A stretch of 64,000 nt of DNA from Halalkalibacter suaedae (GTDB lineage: Bacteria > Bacillota > Bacilli > Bacillales > Bacillaceae_D). How positions within the stretch are numbered: position 1 is the first letter of the stretch; every line of letters begins with the position of its first letter. Below are positions 33,057-41,575 of the stretch, piece after piece. The notes under the pieces were generated by a model. It was not told the origin of the DNA, made no database searches, and worked only from the letters and a program-made list of their open reading frames with translations. The position numbers and the translations under genes were made by a program. The stretch lies in assembly GCF_017939705.1 (NCBI RefSeq), contig NZ_JAGKSQ010000002.1:1-64000 (forward strand). Reading direction: 5' to 3'.

Positions 33057-33986
33057 ATGAAAAGAGTTATTTTTGCTTTACTTGTTATTGGAATTAGTAT
33101 CTTCTTTTTTTTATATTTTCACTTTAAAAATATAGAAACACATTATCAGAATGATCTTGAAAAATTAGCTTCATTACAGGGTGAAATTGTGACGTGGGGT
33201 CTAGAGGTAACAGGTATAGATAAAGAAATTGGAAAAAATGTAAAAGTTGCAATACTTGATAGCGGAATAAATAAAATGCATGAAGACTTGGAGGGTAAAA
33301 TTGTAGGAGAATATAATGCTATTGAACCAAATACTCCAATAGTTGATGAATTTGGTCATGGTACTGCTATAGCTGGAATTATCACAGCGAATTCAAATGA
33401 TAAAGGTATTGTTGGAGTAACTCAAAATGTAGAGTTATATGATGTGAAAGTGCTAGATGAGTTAGGAAAAGGATCAGTAGATAACTTTATAGACGGCATA
33501 GAGTGGTGTATAGAGAACAATATTGAAGTAATTAATGTAAGTTTCGGTTTGCAATCTCACAATATGGAATTAAAGAAAGTAATTGACAAGGCGATTTCTT
33601 CGGGTATTATAATTATTGGTGCTGCTGGAAATAATTACGGTTTAACTGTAGATTACCCTGCTAGATATACAGATGTAATTTCAATTAACTCCTTAAACGA
33701 AGAATTGAAAAGGTCAAGTACTGCAGCAAGAGGCAAAATTGATTTCATAAGCCCAGGGGTTGATATATTATCCACTGATAAGAATGGTGATTATTCTTTA
33801 TTTACTGGTACTTCGTTTGCAACTGCATATGCAACAGGGGTTATTTCTACAATAATAGGAAGATGGGAGGAGGATAGTGAGATTAATAGTTATGAATTAA
33901 TGGAGTATTTAGCGAGTAAATCTCTTAAACCTAAGACTTTTACAAATGAAAATGAGTATGGAAAAGGTATCTTAATAATTCCGTGA
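33057..33986 (+). CDS. membrane-anchored subtilisin-like protease, no prodomain
   Basis: A 309-residue S8-family protease. An N-terminal membrane helix (5-22) leads nearly directly into the catalytic domain, with D68 in AILDSG, H101 in GHGTAIAG, the oxyanion N192 in AAGNN and S253 in GTSFATAYATG. No inhibitory prodomain is present, unlike secreted subtilisins. It is followed 8 bp later by a SAR2788-family toxin gene, so it may process that toxin at the membrane (inference). High AT content marks it as cargo. Confidence 0.88.
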   Translation: MKRVIFALLVIGISIFFFLYFHFKNIETHYQNDLEKLASLQGEIVTWGLEVTGIDKEIGKNVKVAILDSGINKMHEDLEGKIVGEYNAIEPNTPIVDEFGHGTAIAGIITANSNDKGIVGVTQNVELYDVKVLDELGKGSVDNFIDGIEWCIENNIEVINVSFGLQSHNMELKKVIDKAISSGIIIIGAAGNNYGLTVDYPARYTDVISINSLNEELKRSSTAARGKIDFISPGVDILSTDKNGDYSLFTGTSFATAYATGVISTIIGRWEEDSEINSYELMEYLASKSLKPKTFTNENEYGKGILIIP

Positions 33987-33994
33987 GGTGAAAT

Positions 33995-34816
33995 ATGAAG
34001 TATTCTAAAATAATTACTGTTTTTCTTGTATTTACAATGTTATCTATGATTCTACCAAACCCTAATCATATTAAAGCGGCACAATTAGAATTAGTAGAAG
34101 AAAATGTCGAAATCGACGAAACAGAAGTTGAATTGCTAGAAAGTTTAGGGATTGTGGTGTCTGATGAGCTTGAGTATAGTGTTCAAGAGACAGCCGATGA
34201 AAATATTTCTGTTGATATCAATTTAAACACAGAAGATTTACAAGTGAATTCAGAAGTTCAGATGGATATTGACTCAGAAGACTTATTTTTTTCAACAGAA
34301 ATAGTTGATGATAACGGTGACGTTACGTATAATGAGTACCAAGTTACTGTCCATGAAGCAATTGACGATGTATTTATTGCTACAGTAACTGACTCTACTA
34401 CTGGGGAAATACATGAAATCAATACGACTGAACTAAGTGCATCAGCACTTCCTTTAATCATTATGGTTATAATAAATGTAGGTGCTAGATTTGCATTGAA
34501 GCAATTTGCAAAAAAAGCTATAACGGATGCTGTTAGGAAGTTAGCATTTGGTTCAAAATCATTATTAGATAGTCACTATAAAAAACACGTTGTTACTCAA
34601 AAAGAATTTGGTAATATAACTAAGGCTCAGTATTTAAGAAAGGCTCAAGATTTAATTGGATCTGAAAGTAAGAACGTCCTATCCAAAAAACGTTCAAATG
34701 GTGATCGTGTCTTTTATGATAAGTCTAAAAATGAATTTGCAGTTTTAAGTAAAGATGGTATTATCCGTACCTTCTTTAAACCAAAAGATGGAATTAAGTA
34801 TTATAATAGACAATAG
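33995..34816 (+). CDS. SAR2788-family putative secreted toxin
   Basis: A 273-residue protein: signal peptide (1-29), an acidic beta-rich region (about 35-145), a membrane helix (about 150-168) and a basic C-terminal domain (about 180-273, with HYKKHVVTQKEFGNITKAQY and the ending KPKDGIKYYNRQ) that looks like an RNase-type toxin tip. The order matches the SAR2788 group of putative toxins. GAGGTGA precedes the ATG. It lies between a subtilase and a Cys-rich protein that may be its immunity partner. Confidence 0.7.
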   Translation: MKYSKIITVFLVFTMLSMILPNPNHIKAAQLELVEENVEIDETEVELLESLGIVVSDELEYSVQETADENISVDINLNTEDLQVNSEVQMDIDSEDLFFSTEIVDDNGDVTYNEYQVTVHEAIDDVFIATVTDSTTGEIHEINTTELSASALPLIIMVIINVGARFALKQFAKKAITDAVRKLAFGSKSLLDSHYKKHVVTQKEFGNITKAQYLRKAQDLIGSESKNVLSKKRSNGDRVFYDKSKNEFAVLSKDGIIRTFFKPKDGIKYYNRQ

Positions 34817-34827
34817 AGGTGTAGTTA

Positions 34828-35070
34828 ATGAAAAACGTATGTCCTGTTTGTGGTTTTGATCAACTAGCAGAGGCTCCATATGATAAGGATAATAATCCTT
34901 CATATGAAATTTGTGATTGTTGTGGTTTTGAATTTGGCTATGATGATGATAGTGAAGGGAAAACCTTTGAAGAATATCGCAAGGAATGGATTAGTAATGG
35001 ATGCCAATGGTTTAATGAAGACAAAAAACCACAAGAATGGGATGTAGAAAGACAATTGTCTAATTTATAG
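34828..35070 (+). CDS. Cys-rich CPVCG protein, possible immunity protein
   Basis: An 80-residue acidic protein with two Cys pairs (C5/C8 in CPVC and C29/C31/C32 in CDCC) flanking a short loop, likely one zinc site, followed by FEFGYDDDSEGKTFEEYRKE. Proteins of this CPxCG...CxCC layout often sit beside toxins; that is the reason to propose immunity, together with the 11-bp gap to the toxin gene. GAGGTGTAG precedes the ATG. Confidence 0.6.
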   Translation: MKNVCPVCGFDQLAEAPYDKDNNPSYEICDCCGFEFGYDDDSEGKTFEEYRKEWISNGCQWFNEDKKPQEWDVERQLSNL

Positions 35071-35099
35071 TCGTAATCTAAGTTAAAAGATAATACTTT

Positions 35100-35168
35100 C
35101 TACCAGCCCACTGAAGGACACTGATTGATTACGGTACACCCGTAGTCTGTTGGTGTCCTCTTTTTTGG
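35100..35168 (+). terminator. cargo terminator 2
   Basis: GGACAC and GTGTCC form the outer stem and TACGG/CCGTA the inner one, followed by TCTTTTTT. The sequence from CTACCAGCCCACTG onward is nearly identical to the terminator at 38,035-38,100. Confidence 0.85.
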
Positions 35169-35204
35169 GTTAGTAACTTAGCCACTTTTGAGTTCTGAAA
35201 AAGT

Positions 35205-35378
35205 AGATTTTAATACTACTTCTGATAAAATAGAGGTAAATGTATCGAACAATTCTAGGGTGTTATCATTTCAGATAGTCGTGCTTGATTGACTAAGCTT
35301 TCCCTTTGTGGGGAGCCGATTGTTGCGATGCCGCCAGGTAAGTTAAAGAGGGTTAGGTTTGGTGAGGGGGAGAATTTT
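35205..35378 (+). pseudogene. xtrA relic 2
   Basis: Runs the length of xtrA: an N-terminal match (AAAAAGTAGATTTTAATACT, then TCTGATAAAATAGA), a decayed middle with stops, and a C-terminal match encoding GKLKRVRFGEGENF. The last segment is in frame with the next gene and ends in GAGGGGGAGAATTTT, providing that gene's ribosome-binding site. Confidence 0.75.
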
Positions 35379-36182
35379 TTGAAGCTTAGCTATGTAGTAG
35401 TAATTACTGTTTCGTCTTTTTTATTCTCATTATTATTATTTCCAGTAATATTTAATTATCTATTTTTATGGGATAGTGGAAATGCTAGAGGTGATATAAG
35501 TGACTGGTTTACCCTTTTTGGAGGAATAATTAGTGGTTTAATTTCTGGGTTATTCACTTATCTAGCACTGTGGATCACTATTCAGACTCAAAGAAAGAAA
35601 GAAATAGAGAAACAAGCAGAAGAAGATAAAAGGAAAATTGTAAACTTTATATTGTATTCTAAATATTATCTAGATAGATTAGATGAAACTTTTTATATTA
35701 TTAGAAATCAGTTTGGATTGGATTTTGTAAAAATGTTAAATGAGGTAAGTAAAAATATTAATTTTCGAGAATCATCATTTAAAGAACATGGTTATTCAGA
35801 ATTACCTTCACATATCGATATTAATAAATTTGAATCAAGTCTTACTCAAGTTATTCAAATAACAGAACAGTATCGAGAAATTTTAAGAAAATCGCTAAAT
35901 GAACTTAAGAAAGATAGAGATATGTATAAAATGAGTTACAACACCTTTCTTGCAATTGAAAATCTTTATAGCTTTTGTTATTTAGCCCAAAATAACAATT
36001 ATTATGATGATTATGATTTTATTTTAAATTTTATTAGTGACAAAGAGAAATTCGGTTTTACTGGTTTAATAAAAGTTTTAAAAGAAGATTTTGACGAACT
36101 TTGGAAAAGTTATGTTGCAGATGACGAGAATATGTTGGGGGACTATATTATAGAAATTGAATTCCCACATATAAAAGGATAA
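35379..36182 (+). CDS. cargo membrane protein B, unknown
   Basis: A 267-residue protein starting at TTG eight bases after GGGGGAG of the xtrA relic. Two membrane helices (about 3-27 and 40-65; with GDISDWFTLFGGIISGLISG between) precede a cytoplasmic helical domain rich in Lys, Glu, Asn and Tyr. The two-helix-then-cytoplasmic layout resembles the AbiC-like cargo and recalls defence effectors, but no family was recognised. Very AT-rich. Confidence 0.65.
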   Translation: MKLSYVVVITVSSFLFSLLLFPVIFNYLFLWDSGNARGDISDWFTLFGGIISGLISGLFTYLALWITIQTQRKKEIEKQAEEDKRKIVNFILYSKYYLDRLDETFYIIRNQFGLDFVKMLNEVSKNINFRESSFKEHGYSELPSHIDINKFESSLTQVIQITEQYREILRKSLNELKKDRDMYKMSYNTFLAIENLYSFCYLAQNNNYYDDYDFILNFISDKEKFGFTGLIKVLKEDFDELWKSYVADDENMLGDYIIEIEFPHIKG

Positions 36183-36261
36183 TATGTGTTCACCCTAACC
36201 TTTGGAGTAAGTTGACTAAGGAATACTTGTAGTATATCGGAAAAGAAATTTTGGTTACCAA

Positions 36262-36402
36262 AATAGGGCAAACCTATTGTTCTAGTTGTTTCTGATGGCA
36301 GAGTGAGATTTACTGAATTATCAGTCCATGGTGAGACGATTGTTGTTACTCACCAAGGTAAGGTGAAGAGAGTGAAGTTTGATGAGGGGGAGGAATTTTA
36401 AT
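36262..36402 (+). pseudogene. xtrA relic 3
   Basis: From GGGCAAACCTATTGTTCTAG to the stop, the DNA is almost identical to xtrA and encodes KPIVLVVSDGRVRFTELSVH and onward to KFDEGEEF; the 5' third is gone and a TAG lies in frame upstream. It ends in GGGGGAGG before the next cargo gene. The high identity points to a recent duplication. Confidence 0.85.
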
Positions 36403-36403
36403 T

Positions 36404-37156
36404 GTGAATGAAATAAACAGTCTATCTAATACTGTCTTAATAACTGCGAGCTCCACTTTTTTGGCGGCAGCCTTAGCTCAGATAATTTCGCACCAATTAA
36501 CAAAAAGGAGAGAATATCAAAACAACATTAGAGAGATTTATCAAAGCCTTTATTCAGAAATCCTTCTAGATATATATTTTTATTTTGAAATTAAAACTCA
36601 TTTTAGAAGGTATCACGATGTAAGAGAAGGAGTAAATGAAGAAGAAATTTTTGATAAAATTCAAAAGCACGTAAGGGGAAATTTAAAATATGCTGGTCCT
36701 GATGTCATTTTTCAGCTTGAAGCTTATGCAAGCCATGAATATTTCGAGGATGGAAAAGGCAATGAAAATGAAAGTAAATATTTGCTTATTCATGCTTTAC
36801 TTAATGAATTAATTACACATCAAAAAAATACGAAAATGCTAAACAGGGCAAGTCTTAAAAAACTGAAGCTTTATAGGCTATATTATTTAATGTTAAGTTT
36901 TATTAACTCCACATTGGTTGATGAACAGATGACAATAATGCGCAGTAGGTTTATGTTCAGAAATCAAAAAGTATTGATGTTGATTTACCCTCTAATAAAA
37001 GTAGTTAACAATAGATTGAAAAGAGGGATAAGACTAAGATTTTTGAAATTTTTACTTTTATTAATTTTTTCTAAAAAAGATAGAGAGTTGCAAGGTATTG
37101 ATCAGATTTTTAAAGAGATTAATCATTTATTATATCGATTCCATAAGTTATTTTAG
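36404..37156 (+). CDS. cargo protein C, membrane-anchored, unknown
   Basis: A 250-residue protein starting at GTG a short distance after the GGGGGAGG of relic 3. One N-terminal membrane helix (about 9-28) is followed by a basic, helical cytoplasmic part with YHDVREGVNEEEIFDKIQKH and a hydrophobic stretch near 205-225. No family or catalytic motif recognised. Its position in the cargo block suggests a defence or conversion function (inference). Confidence 0.6.
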   Translation: MNEINSLSNTVLITASSTFLAAALAQIISHQLTKRREYQNNIREIYQSLYSEILLDIYFYFEIKTHFRRYHDVREGVNEEEIFDKIQKHVRGNLKYAGPDVIFQLEAYASHEYFEDGKGNENESKYLLIHALLNELITHQKNTKMLNRASLKKLKLYRLYYLMLSFINSTLVDEQMTIMRSRFMFRNQKVLMLIYPLIKVVNNRLKRGIRLRFLKFLLLLIFSKKDRELQGIDQIFKEINHLLYRFHKLF

Positions 37157-37206
37157 GTATTCTATCACCCAGTTTGAACAGACTGAAAATTATGGATGAC
37201 TCGTTG

Positions 37207-37335
37207 TTAGTATTTGTTGCACTTTGGTATCTTAATAATGTAGATATTAATATTGTTTCTGATAAAATAGAATTAGATATTTTAAAGAAGGACGAGTCTA
37301 CTGTAATAGTTGTTTTAATGGTGAGGAGTAATTAA
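37207..37335 (+). pseudogene. xtrA relic 4
   Basis: CTTAATAATGTAGATATTAA and following encode LNNVDINIVSDKIELDILKK, the N-terminal half of xtrA; the 3' half is lost after VIVV, leaving GTGAGGAG as ribosome-binding site for the next cargo gene. Confidence 0.75.
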
Positions 37336-37336
37336 T

Positions 37337-38032
37337 TTGAAAAGAAATTGGAAAATATTTAAAAGGTTATTAAAGAAGAATACACCTAAGTTATCGGTTA
37401 TTTTAGTAGTGTTGTCTTTTTTTACTACCGTACCATTTTTAGCTCAACTAGTTAGAAACTTTACTGATTTATATAATATTATTATACTAATTTACTTATT
37501 ATTCTTGTTGTATAGTCTGTATTACCTTTTTTCGTATTTTCTTAAAAAAGGTGTATCTGTGAAGAATGAAAAGGGGCATAGGTATTTGAAATATTGGATT
37601 GAAGGGATTGGTTATAATGATCCAATAAGTGAAACTATAGTAACTGATGAAGAGAAAAATTCAGTTTTTGAGAATTTGATACATCTAAAACTTAAAATCC
37701 TTGAATATTGCGAGGATAATGAAGAGAAACTAAGATTGTTACGCAGTTATTACTCAACCATAATAGATAACGACAAAAAATTTGTTTGGCAGACAATTAT
37801 TGGATTTATAATCATTGTAGCCGGTTACTTTATAAGAGTAATCATTTTAGATGAATCAGTATTGGAACTATTTGGAGCTGTTTTTTCCACTTTTGATTTA
37901 ATTTTATTAGTACTCGCATTAATTATCTTTATTAGTAAAGATATTTTAACCGAGAGAAATAAATTACTACTAATTTATAAAATCATTAATGAATTAATAG
38001 AGTTGAAAGAAAATGAGAAGAAATATAAGTAG
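37337..38032 (+). CDS. cargo protein D, four-helix membrane protein, unknown
   Basis: A 231-residue protein starting at TTG after GAGGAG. Four membrane helices in two pairs (about 20-38 and 45-68, then 152-172 and 178-200) enclose a cytoplasmic loop (about 72-148) with EKGHRYLKYWIEG. No family recognised. It ends just before cargo terminator 3. Its two-pair membrane layout would suit a pore-type effector or superinfection-exclusion protein, without proof. Confidence 0.6.
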   Translation: MKRNWKIFKRLLKKNTPKLSVILVVLSFFTTVPFLAQLVRNFTDLYNIIILIYLLFLLYSLYYLFSYFLKKGVSVKNEKGHRYLKYWIEGIGYNDPISETIVTDEEKNSVFENLIHLKLKILEYCEDNEEKLRLLRSYYSTIIDNDKKFVWQTIIGFIIIVAGYFIRVIILDESVLELFGAVFSTFDLILLVLALIIFISKDILTERNKLLLIYKIINELIELKENEKKYK

Positions 38033-38034
38033 TT

Positions 38035-38100
38035 CTACCAGCCCACTGGAGGACACTGATTGATTACGGATTGCCCGTAGTTTGTCGGTGTCCTCTTTTA
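38035..38100 (+). terminator. cargo terminator 3
   Basis: Almost the same sequence as terminator 2 (CTACCAGCCCACTGGAGGAC onward), with GGACAC/GTGTCC outer stem and TCTTTTA. It closes the cargo block before the late-gene regulator. Confidence 0.85.
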
Positions 38101-38141
38101 ATTTGCAATAAACTATTAAATGGTAATAGATGGAGGTTTTT

Positions 38142-38642
38142 ATGCAGGACTTACTTAAACAATACGGTAGCACATTATATAAGTTAGAAAAATTTAAAAG
38201 CTCTGTCTGTAAAGATGAGCAGGAGATTGTTAGTGGAATGATAAGTGATTTGAGGTTTACGATTGAATGGCTGCGCACAGGGAAACGTCCAGGAGCTAGA
38301 AGGGGAATTGAACGACGTGCAGCCTATCAGCGGGAGCGATCTGAAGATCCATTAGTAATTCAACGCTATGTCAGATCAACTGCAGATGACCACAACTGGA
38401 CAGATATACAGCAGGAATCGTGTGTGACCGAATGGGATCGTACTCGAATTGAGGATGCTTTATCAGTTCTTACTGAGCGTGAAAAGGAAATGTATTTAAT
38501 GTCACGTGGCGGTATGATGTCATTTGAGCAGATAGCAAGGATGTTAGTTGTCTCAAAAAGTACGGTTCAGACTACAATTGAACGTGCTGAAAAGAAAATA
38601 TCACTACAAATTTCTCAGAGCCTCTTCTCGTTCGCGGGATGA
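38142..38642 (+). CDS. xpf: Xpf-like positive control sigma factor
   Basis: A 166-residue sigma-70-like regulator expected to turn on late phage genes. The C-terminal region-4-type helix-turn-helix is in LTEREKEMYLM and SFEQIARMLVVSKSTVQTTI (about 108-150). GGAGG precedes the ATG at 38,142; four upstream codons are open but overlap that site. It lies before the terminase genes, as xpf does in PBSX. Confidence 0.85.
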   Translation: MQDLLKQYGSTLYKLEKFKSSVCKDEQEIVSGMISDLRFTIEWLRTGKRPGARRGIERRAAYQRERSEDPLVIQRYVRSTADDHNWTDIQQESCVTEWDRTRIEDALSVLTEREKEMYLMSRGGMMSFEQIARMLVVSKSTVQTTIERAEKKISLQISQSLFSFAG

Positions 38643-38701
38643 GGTTTTTATTTTTGAAACTTTTGAAAGGAAATAAGCGTATAGAGAACAGGAGGGAAAA
38701 C

Positions 38702-38980
38702 ATGAAAAGAAAAATAAAGGGCATATACAAAAGAGTTTACTTGGCAATTCTAGGATTATTTTTAATAGGTCTTATGTTAGTTTGTATTGTATCTTTAACA
38801 TTCGAACAGTTGTTATTGGATCCGAAAATTATTAATGGGATCACCTTACTAATGGTAGTTCTTTCACTCCCGAATTTATCAGACCAGCTATTAAGTGAAT
38901 TCTCAGAGAGAAAAAAGAAAATCACCTGCAAATGTCCTAATTGCAAACATTTAATTAAGATGGAGTTTACGGAAGAGTAA
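38702..38980 (+). CDS. small membrane protein with C-terminal zinc-ribbon half
   Basis: A 92-residue protein from an ATG behind AGGAGGG. Two membrane helices (about 12-35 and 42-56) and a C-terminal CKCPNCKHLIKMEF tail with three Cys. No family recognised. It sits between xpf and the terminase genes, a place where phages often carry accessory genes. Confidence 0.55.
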   Translation: MKRKIKGIYKRVYLAILGLFLIGLMLVCIVSLTFEQLLLDPKIINGITLLMVVLSLPNLSDQLLSEFSERKKKITCKCPNCKHLIKMEFTEE

Positions 38981-39087
38981 TTTTGTCGTACGAATGCCAC
39001 TTATTAATAGTTAAGTAAGAAAATGAACTAATATTATTTATCTATCATTTAATTAAGTTATAATTTAATAAGAGGGGGGGGGAGAAT

Positions 39088-39372
39088 TTGTTTAATACAA
39101 AATTTGAGGGATCTATTTGCTATGAGGTTAAAACATATCGTTATGTTACTGCTGGTAGAACTATGGCTGAATTTGAGATCTTACTATTCGAAGATGGTAA
39201 AATCGGTAGTCAAGGTAATTTAAATGGTAGTAATGAAGGGTTTTCACCTGCTAAAGTTTATTTAACAGTAGATGATGCTGTGCAAGAAATGATTAATGAA
39301 ATTGAAAAAAGAATAGCCAACGATCCTTGGGTTCAGCAAACCGAAAAGCTCTCTAAAAGAGATAATTACTAG
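39088..39372 (+). CDS. 94-residue protein with nine-G tract in its leader
   Basis: Starts at TTG just after AGAGGGGGGGGGAGAA, in which nine consecutive G residues form the ribosome-binding site. The protein (FEGSICYEVKTYRYVTAGRT...) is soluble, mixed alpha/beta. No family recognised. Length changes in the G run could alter translation. A terminator follows. Confidence 0.6.
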   Translation: MFNTKFEGSICYEVKTYRYVTAGRTMAEFEILLFEDGKIGSQGNLNGSNEGFSPAKVYLTVDDAVQEMINEIEKRIANDPWVQQTEKLSKRDNY

Positions 39373-39384
39373 AGGGTTAATACT

Positions 39385-39416
39385 AAGACTATCAATTATT
39401 GGTAGTCTTTTTTTAT
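39385..39416 (+). terminator. terminator before the terminase genes
   Basis: AAGACTA pairs with TAGTCTT, followed by TTTTTATT. Confidence 0.8.
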
Positions 39417-39470
39417 TTTCTCCAAAACAAACACAACTATAGGAACGCTGGAGGTGGGTGATGATGTAGC

Positions 39471-40295
39471 ATGGCTAGAGCGAGAAGTCCTAACCGTGAT
39501 AGAGCTTTTAAAATATGGGAAGAGAGTAAGGGTACCGCTAAGTTGAAGGATATAGCAGCTGAGCTTGGTTGCTCTCCTTCCCAAGTTCGAAAGTGGAAGA
39601 ATCAAGATGAATGGGATGCTCAATTAAAAGGTAACGTTACTATTGATAATGGTAACGTTACTAATCAACATAAGAAGAAAGGAGCCCCAAAACATAATAA
39701 AAATGCCGTAGGTAATAACGGAGGATCAGCCCCAAAAGGGAATTCCAATGCTGTGACCCATGGATTTTTTCGTACCATTTTCCCTGAAGATGAAGAGACC
39801 ATGCAAATTGTCGAGGCAATTCAGCAGAAGTCACCAGTTGATATGATTTGGGAAAACATCGTCATTAAATATACTGCAATAGCCAGAGCTCAGAAATTGA
39901 TGTTCGTTAAAAACCAAGATGATACTACTCGTGAAATTAAGAAGATGAAGGGTCTTGCATATGATCCGGAGACTGAGCAGAGAGAACCAGAAGAAATTGA
40001 GTACGAACTCCAATTTGCATGGGACAAACATGCTACATTTTTAAATGCTCAGTCAAGGGCGATGGGGGAACTTCGGTCTTTGATTAAAGATTTTCTTGTC
40101 TTTAGCGGTCAGGATGACATGCGTCGTGCTCAATTAGAAAAGATGCAGCATGATATGAAAATTCAATCAGAGCAATTGGCAATCGTTAAAGCCAAACATG
40201 GTGGAGACGAGGAAGAGTACGAAGACGATGGTTTTCTAGAAGCGTTAGATGGCAAGACAAAAGAGGTGTGGGCTGATGAAAAAGAAGAAACGTAA
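39471..40295 (+). CDS. terminase small subunit
   Basis: A 274-residue DNA-packaging protein of the PBSX/XtmA type. The N-terminal helix-turn-helix (TAKLKDIAAELGCSPSQVRK, about 22-41) recognises the pac site; a Gly/Asn/Lys linker (about 65-95) ending NAVTHGFF follows, then helical oligomerisation regions. It overlaps the large-subunit gene by 20 bp. GGAGGTG lies upstream of the ATG. Confidence 0.88.
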   Translation: MARARSPNRDRAFKIWEESKGTAKLKDIAAELGCSPSQVRKWKNQDEWDAQLKGNVTIDNGNVTNQHKKKGAPKHNKNAVGNNGGSAPKGNSNAVTHGFFRTIFPEDEETMQIVEAIQQKSPVDMIWENIVIKYTAIARAQKLMFVKNQDDTTREIKKMKGLAYDPETEQREPEEIEYELQFAWDKHATFLNAQSRAMGELRSLIKDFLVFSGQDDMRRAQLEKMQHDMKIQSEQLAIVKAKHGGDEEEYEDDGFLEALDGKTKEVWADEKEET

Positions 40296-41559
40296 GCCAG
40301 CTCCCTTTAAGTTTAAACCGTTTTCTAAGAAACAGATTAAAGTCCTTACATGGTGGAACAAACAATCTCCCCATAAGGATAAGGATGGCATCATCTGTGA
40401 TGGTTCCGTTCGGGCAGGTAAAACGGTAGTCATGTCACTATCGTTCGTAATGTGGGCGATGGAGACGTTTGATCAAGAGAATCTAGGTATGGCCGGAAAA
40501 ACGATTGGTTCATTTCGTCGTAATGTGCTTACTCCATTAAAGAGGATGCTCAAAGCTCGTGGTTATCGAGTGAAGGACCACCGTGCTGATAATATGGTGT
40601 CGATCACAAAGAATGGTATCACCAATTATTTTTATATTTTTGGTGGTAAGGATGAATCGTCCCAGGATTTGATCCAAGGGATCACACTTGCCGGCATGTT
40701 TTTCGATGAAGCTGCTCTGATGCCTGAATCATTTGTAAACCAGGCTACAGCTCGATGTTCTGTTGATGGTTCAAAACTCTGGTATAACTGTAATCCCGCT
40801 GGACCATTCCACTGGTTTAAGCTTGAGTACATCGATAAATTAAAAGAAAAAAACTACGTTCATCTCCATTTCACGATGGATGACAACTTGTCACTTTCTG
40901 AACGGATTAAGGCACGTTATAAGCGTATGTACTCAGGTGTTTTCTACCAGAGGTATATTCTTGGTCTATGGGTACTTGCTGAAGGCATTATTTACGACAT
41001 GTTTGATAAGGATGTTCATATAAAGCCAACCATAGAGCGACCTTACACGGAGTATTATGTAGCTATTGACCATGGAACACAGAACCCTACGGCATTTGGA
41101 TTATGGGGAAAACACAAACATACCTGGTACAAAACGAAAGAATATCACTATGATGGTCGTAAACAAGGGAAACAAAAGACTGACGTCGAGTACAGTAACG
41201 ATCTCCAAGCTTTTGTAGGTCATATTCGAGTCAAAGGCGTTATCGTGGATCCCTCTGCTGGCAGTTTAAAGGCACAGCTAAAACAAGATCGCTTTAATGT
41301 AATTGATGCCAAGAATGATGTGTCGGATGGGATTAGCAATGTTGCCAACGCACTTAATCGGATGATAATTTTGTATAACGATTGTTGTAAAGAGACTTTT
41401 CGTGAATTTTCTTCTTACGTTTGGGATAAAAAAGCAGCTGACAAAGGCGAGGATAAACCAGTAAAACAAAATGATCACCAACTAGATTCGGATAGATATT
41501 TTGTTAACACAATTATTTTCGCACCAAGAGGAGGAATAAGCGGAACTTCTGGCTGGTAG
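40276..41559 (+). CDS. terminase large subunit
   Basis: A 427-residue PBSX-family packaging motor. The ATPase domain has the Walker A GSVRAGKTV and a Walker B in GMFFDEAALM; the nuclease domain starts near YYVAIDHGTQNPTA and contains VIVDPSAGS. The ATG at 40,276 matches the family N-terminus (KPFSKKQIKVLTWW follows) and lies inside the end of the small-subunit gene behind AGAGGTG. Confidence 0.93.
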   Translation: MKKKKRKPAPFKFKPFSKKQIKVLTWWNKQSPHKDKDGIICDGSVRAGKTVVMSLSFVMWAMETFDQENLGMAGKTIGSFRRNVLTPLKRMLKARGYRVKDHRADNMVSITKNGITNYFYIFGGKDESSQDLIQGITLAGMFFDEAALMPESFVNQATARCSVDGSKLWYNCNPAGPFHWFKLEYIDKLKEKNYVHLHFTMDDNLSLSERIKARYKRMYSGVFYQRYILGLWVLAEGIIYDMFDKDVHIKPTIERPYTEYYVAIDHGTQNPTAFGLWGKHKHTWYKTKEYHYDGRKQGKQKTDVEYSNDLQAFVGHIRVKGVIVDPSAGSLKAQLKQDRFNVIDAKNDVSDGISNVANALNRMIILYNDCCKETFREFSSYVWDKKAADKGEDKPVKQNDHQLDSDRYFVNTIIFAPRGGISGTSGW

Positions 41560-41575
41560 AGAAAGGAGCTAGTCG

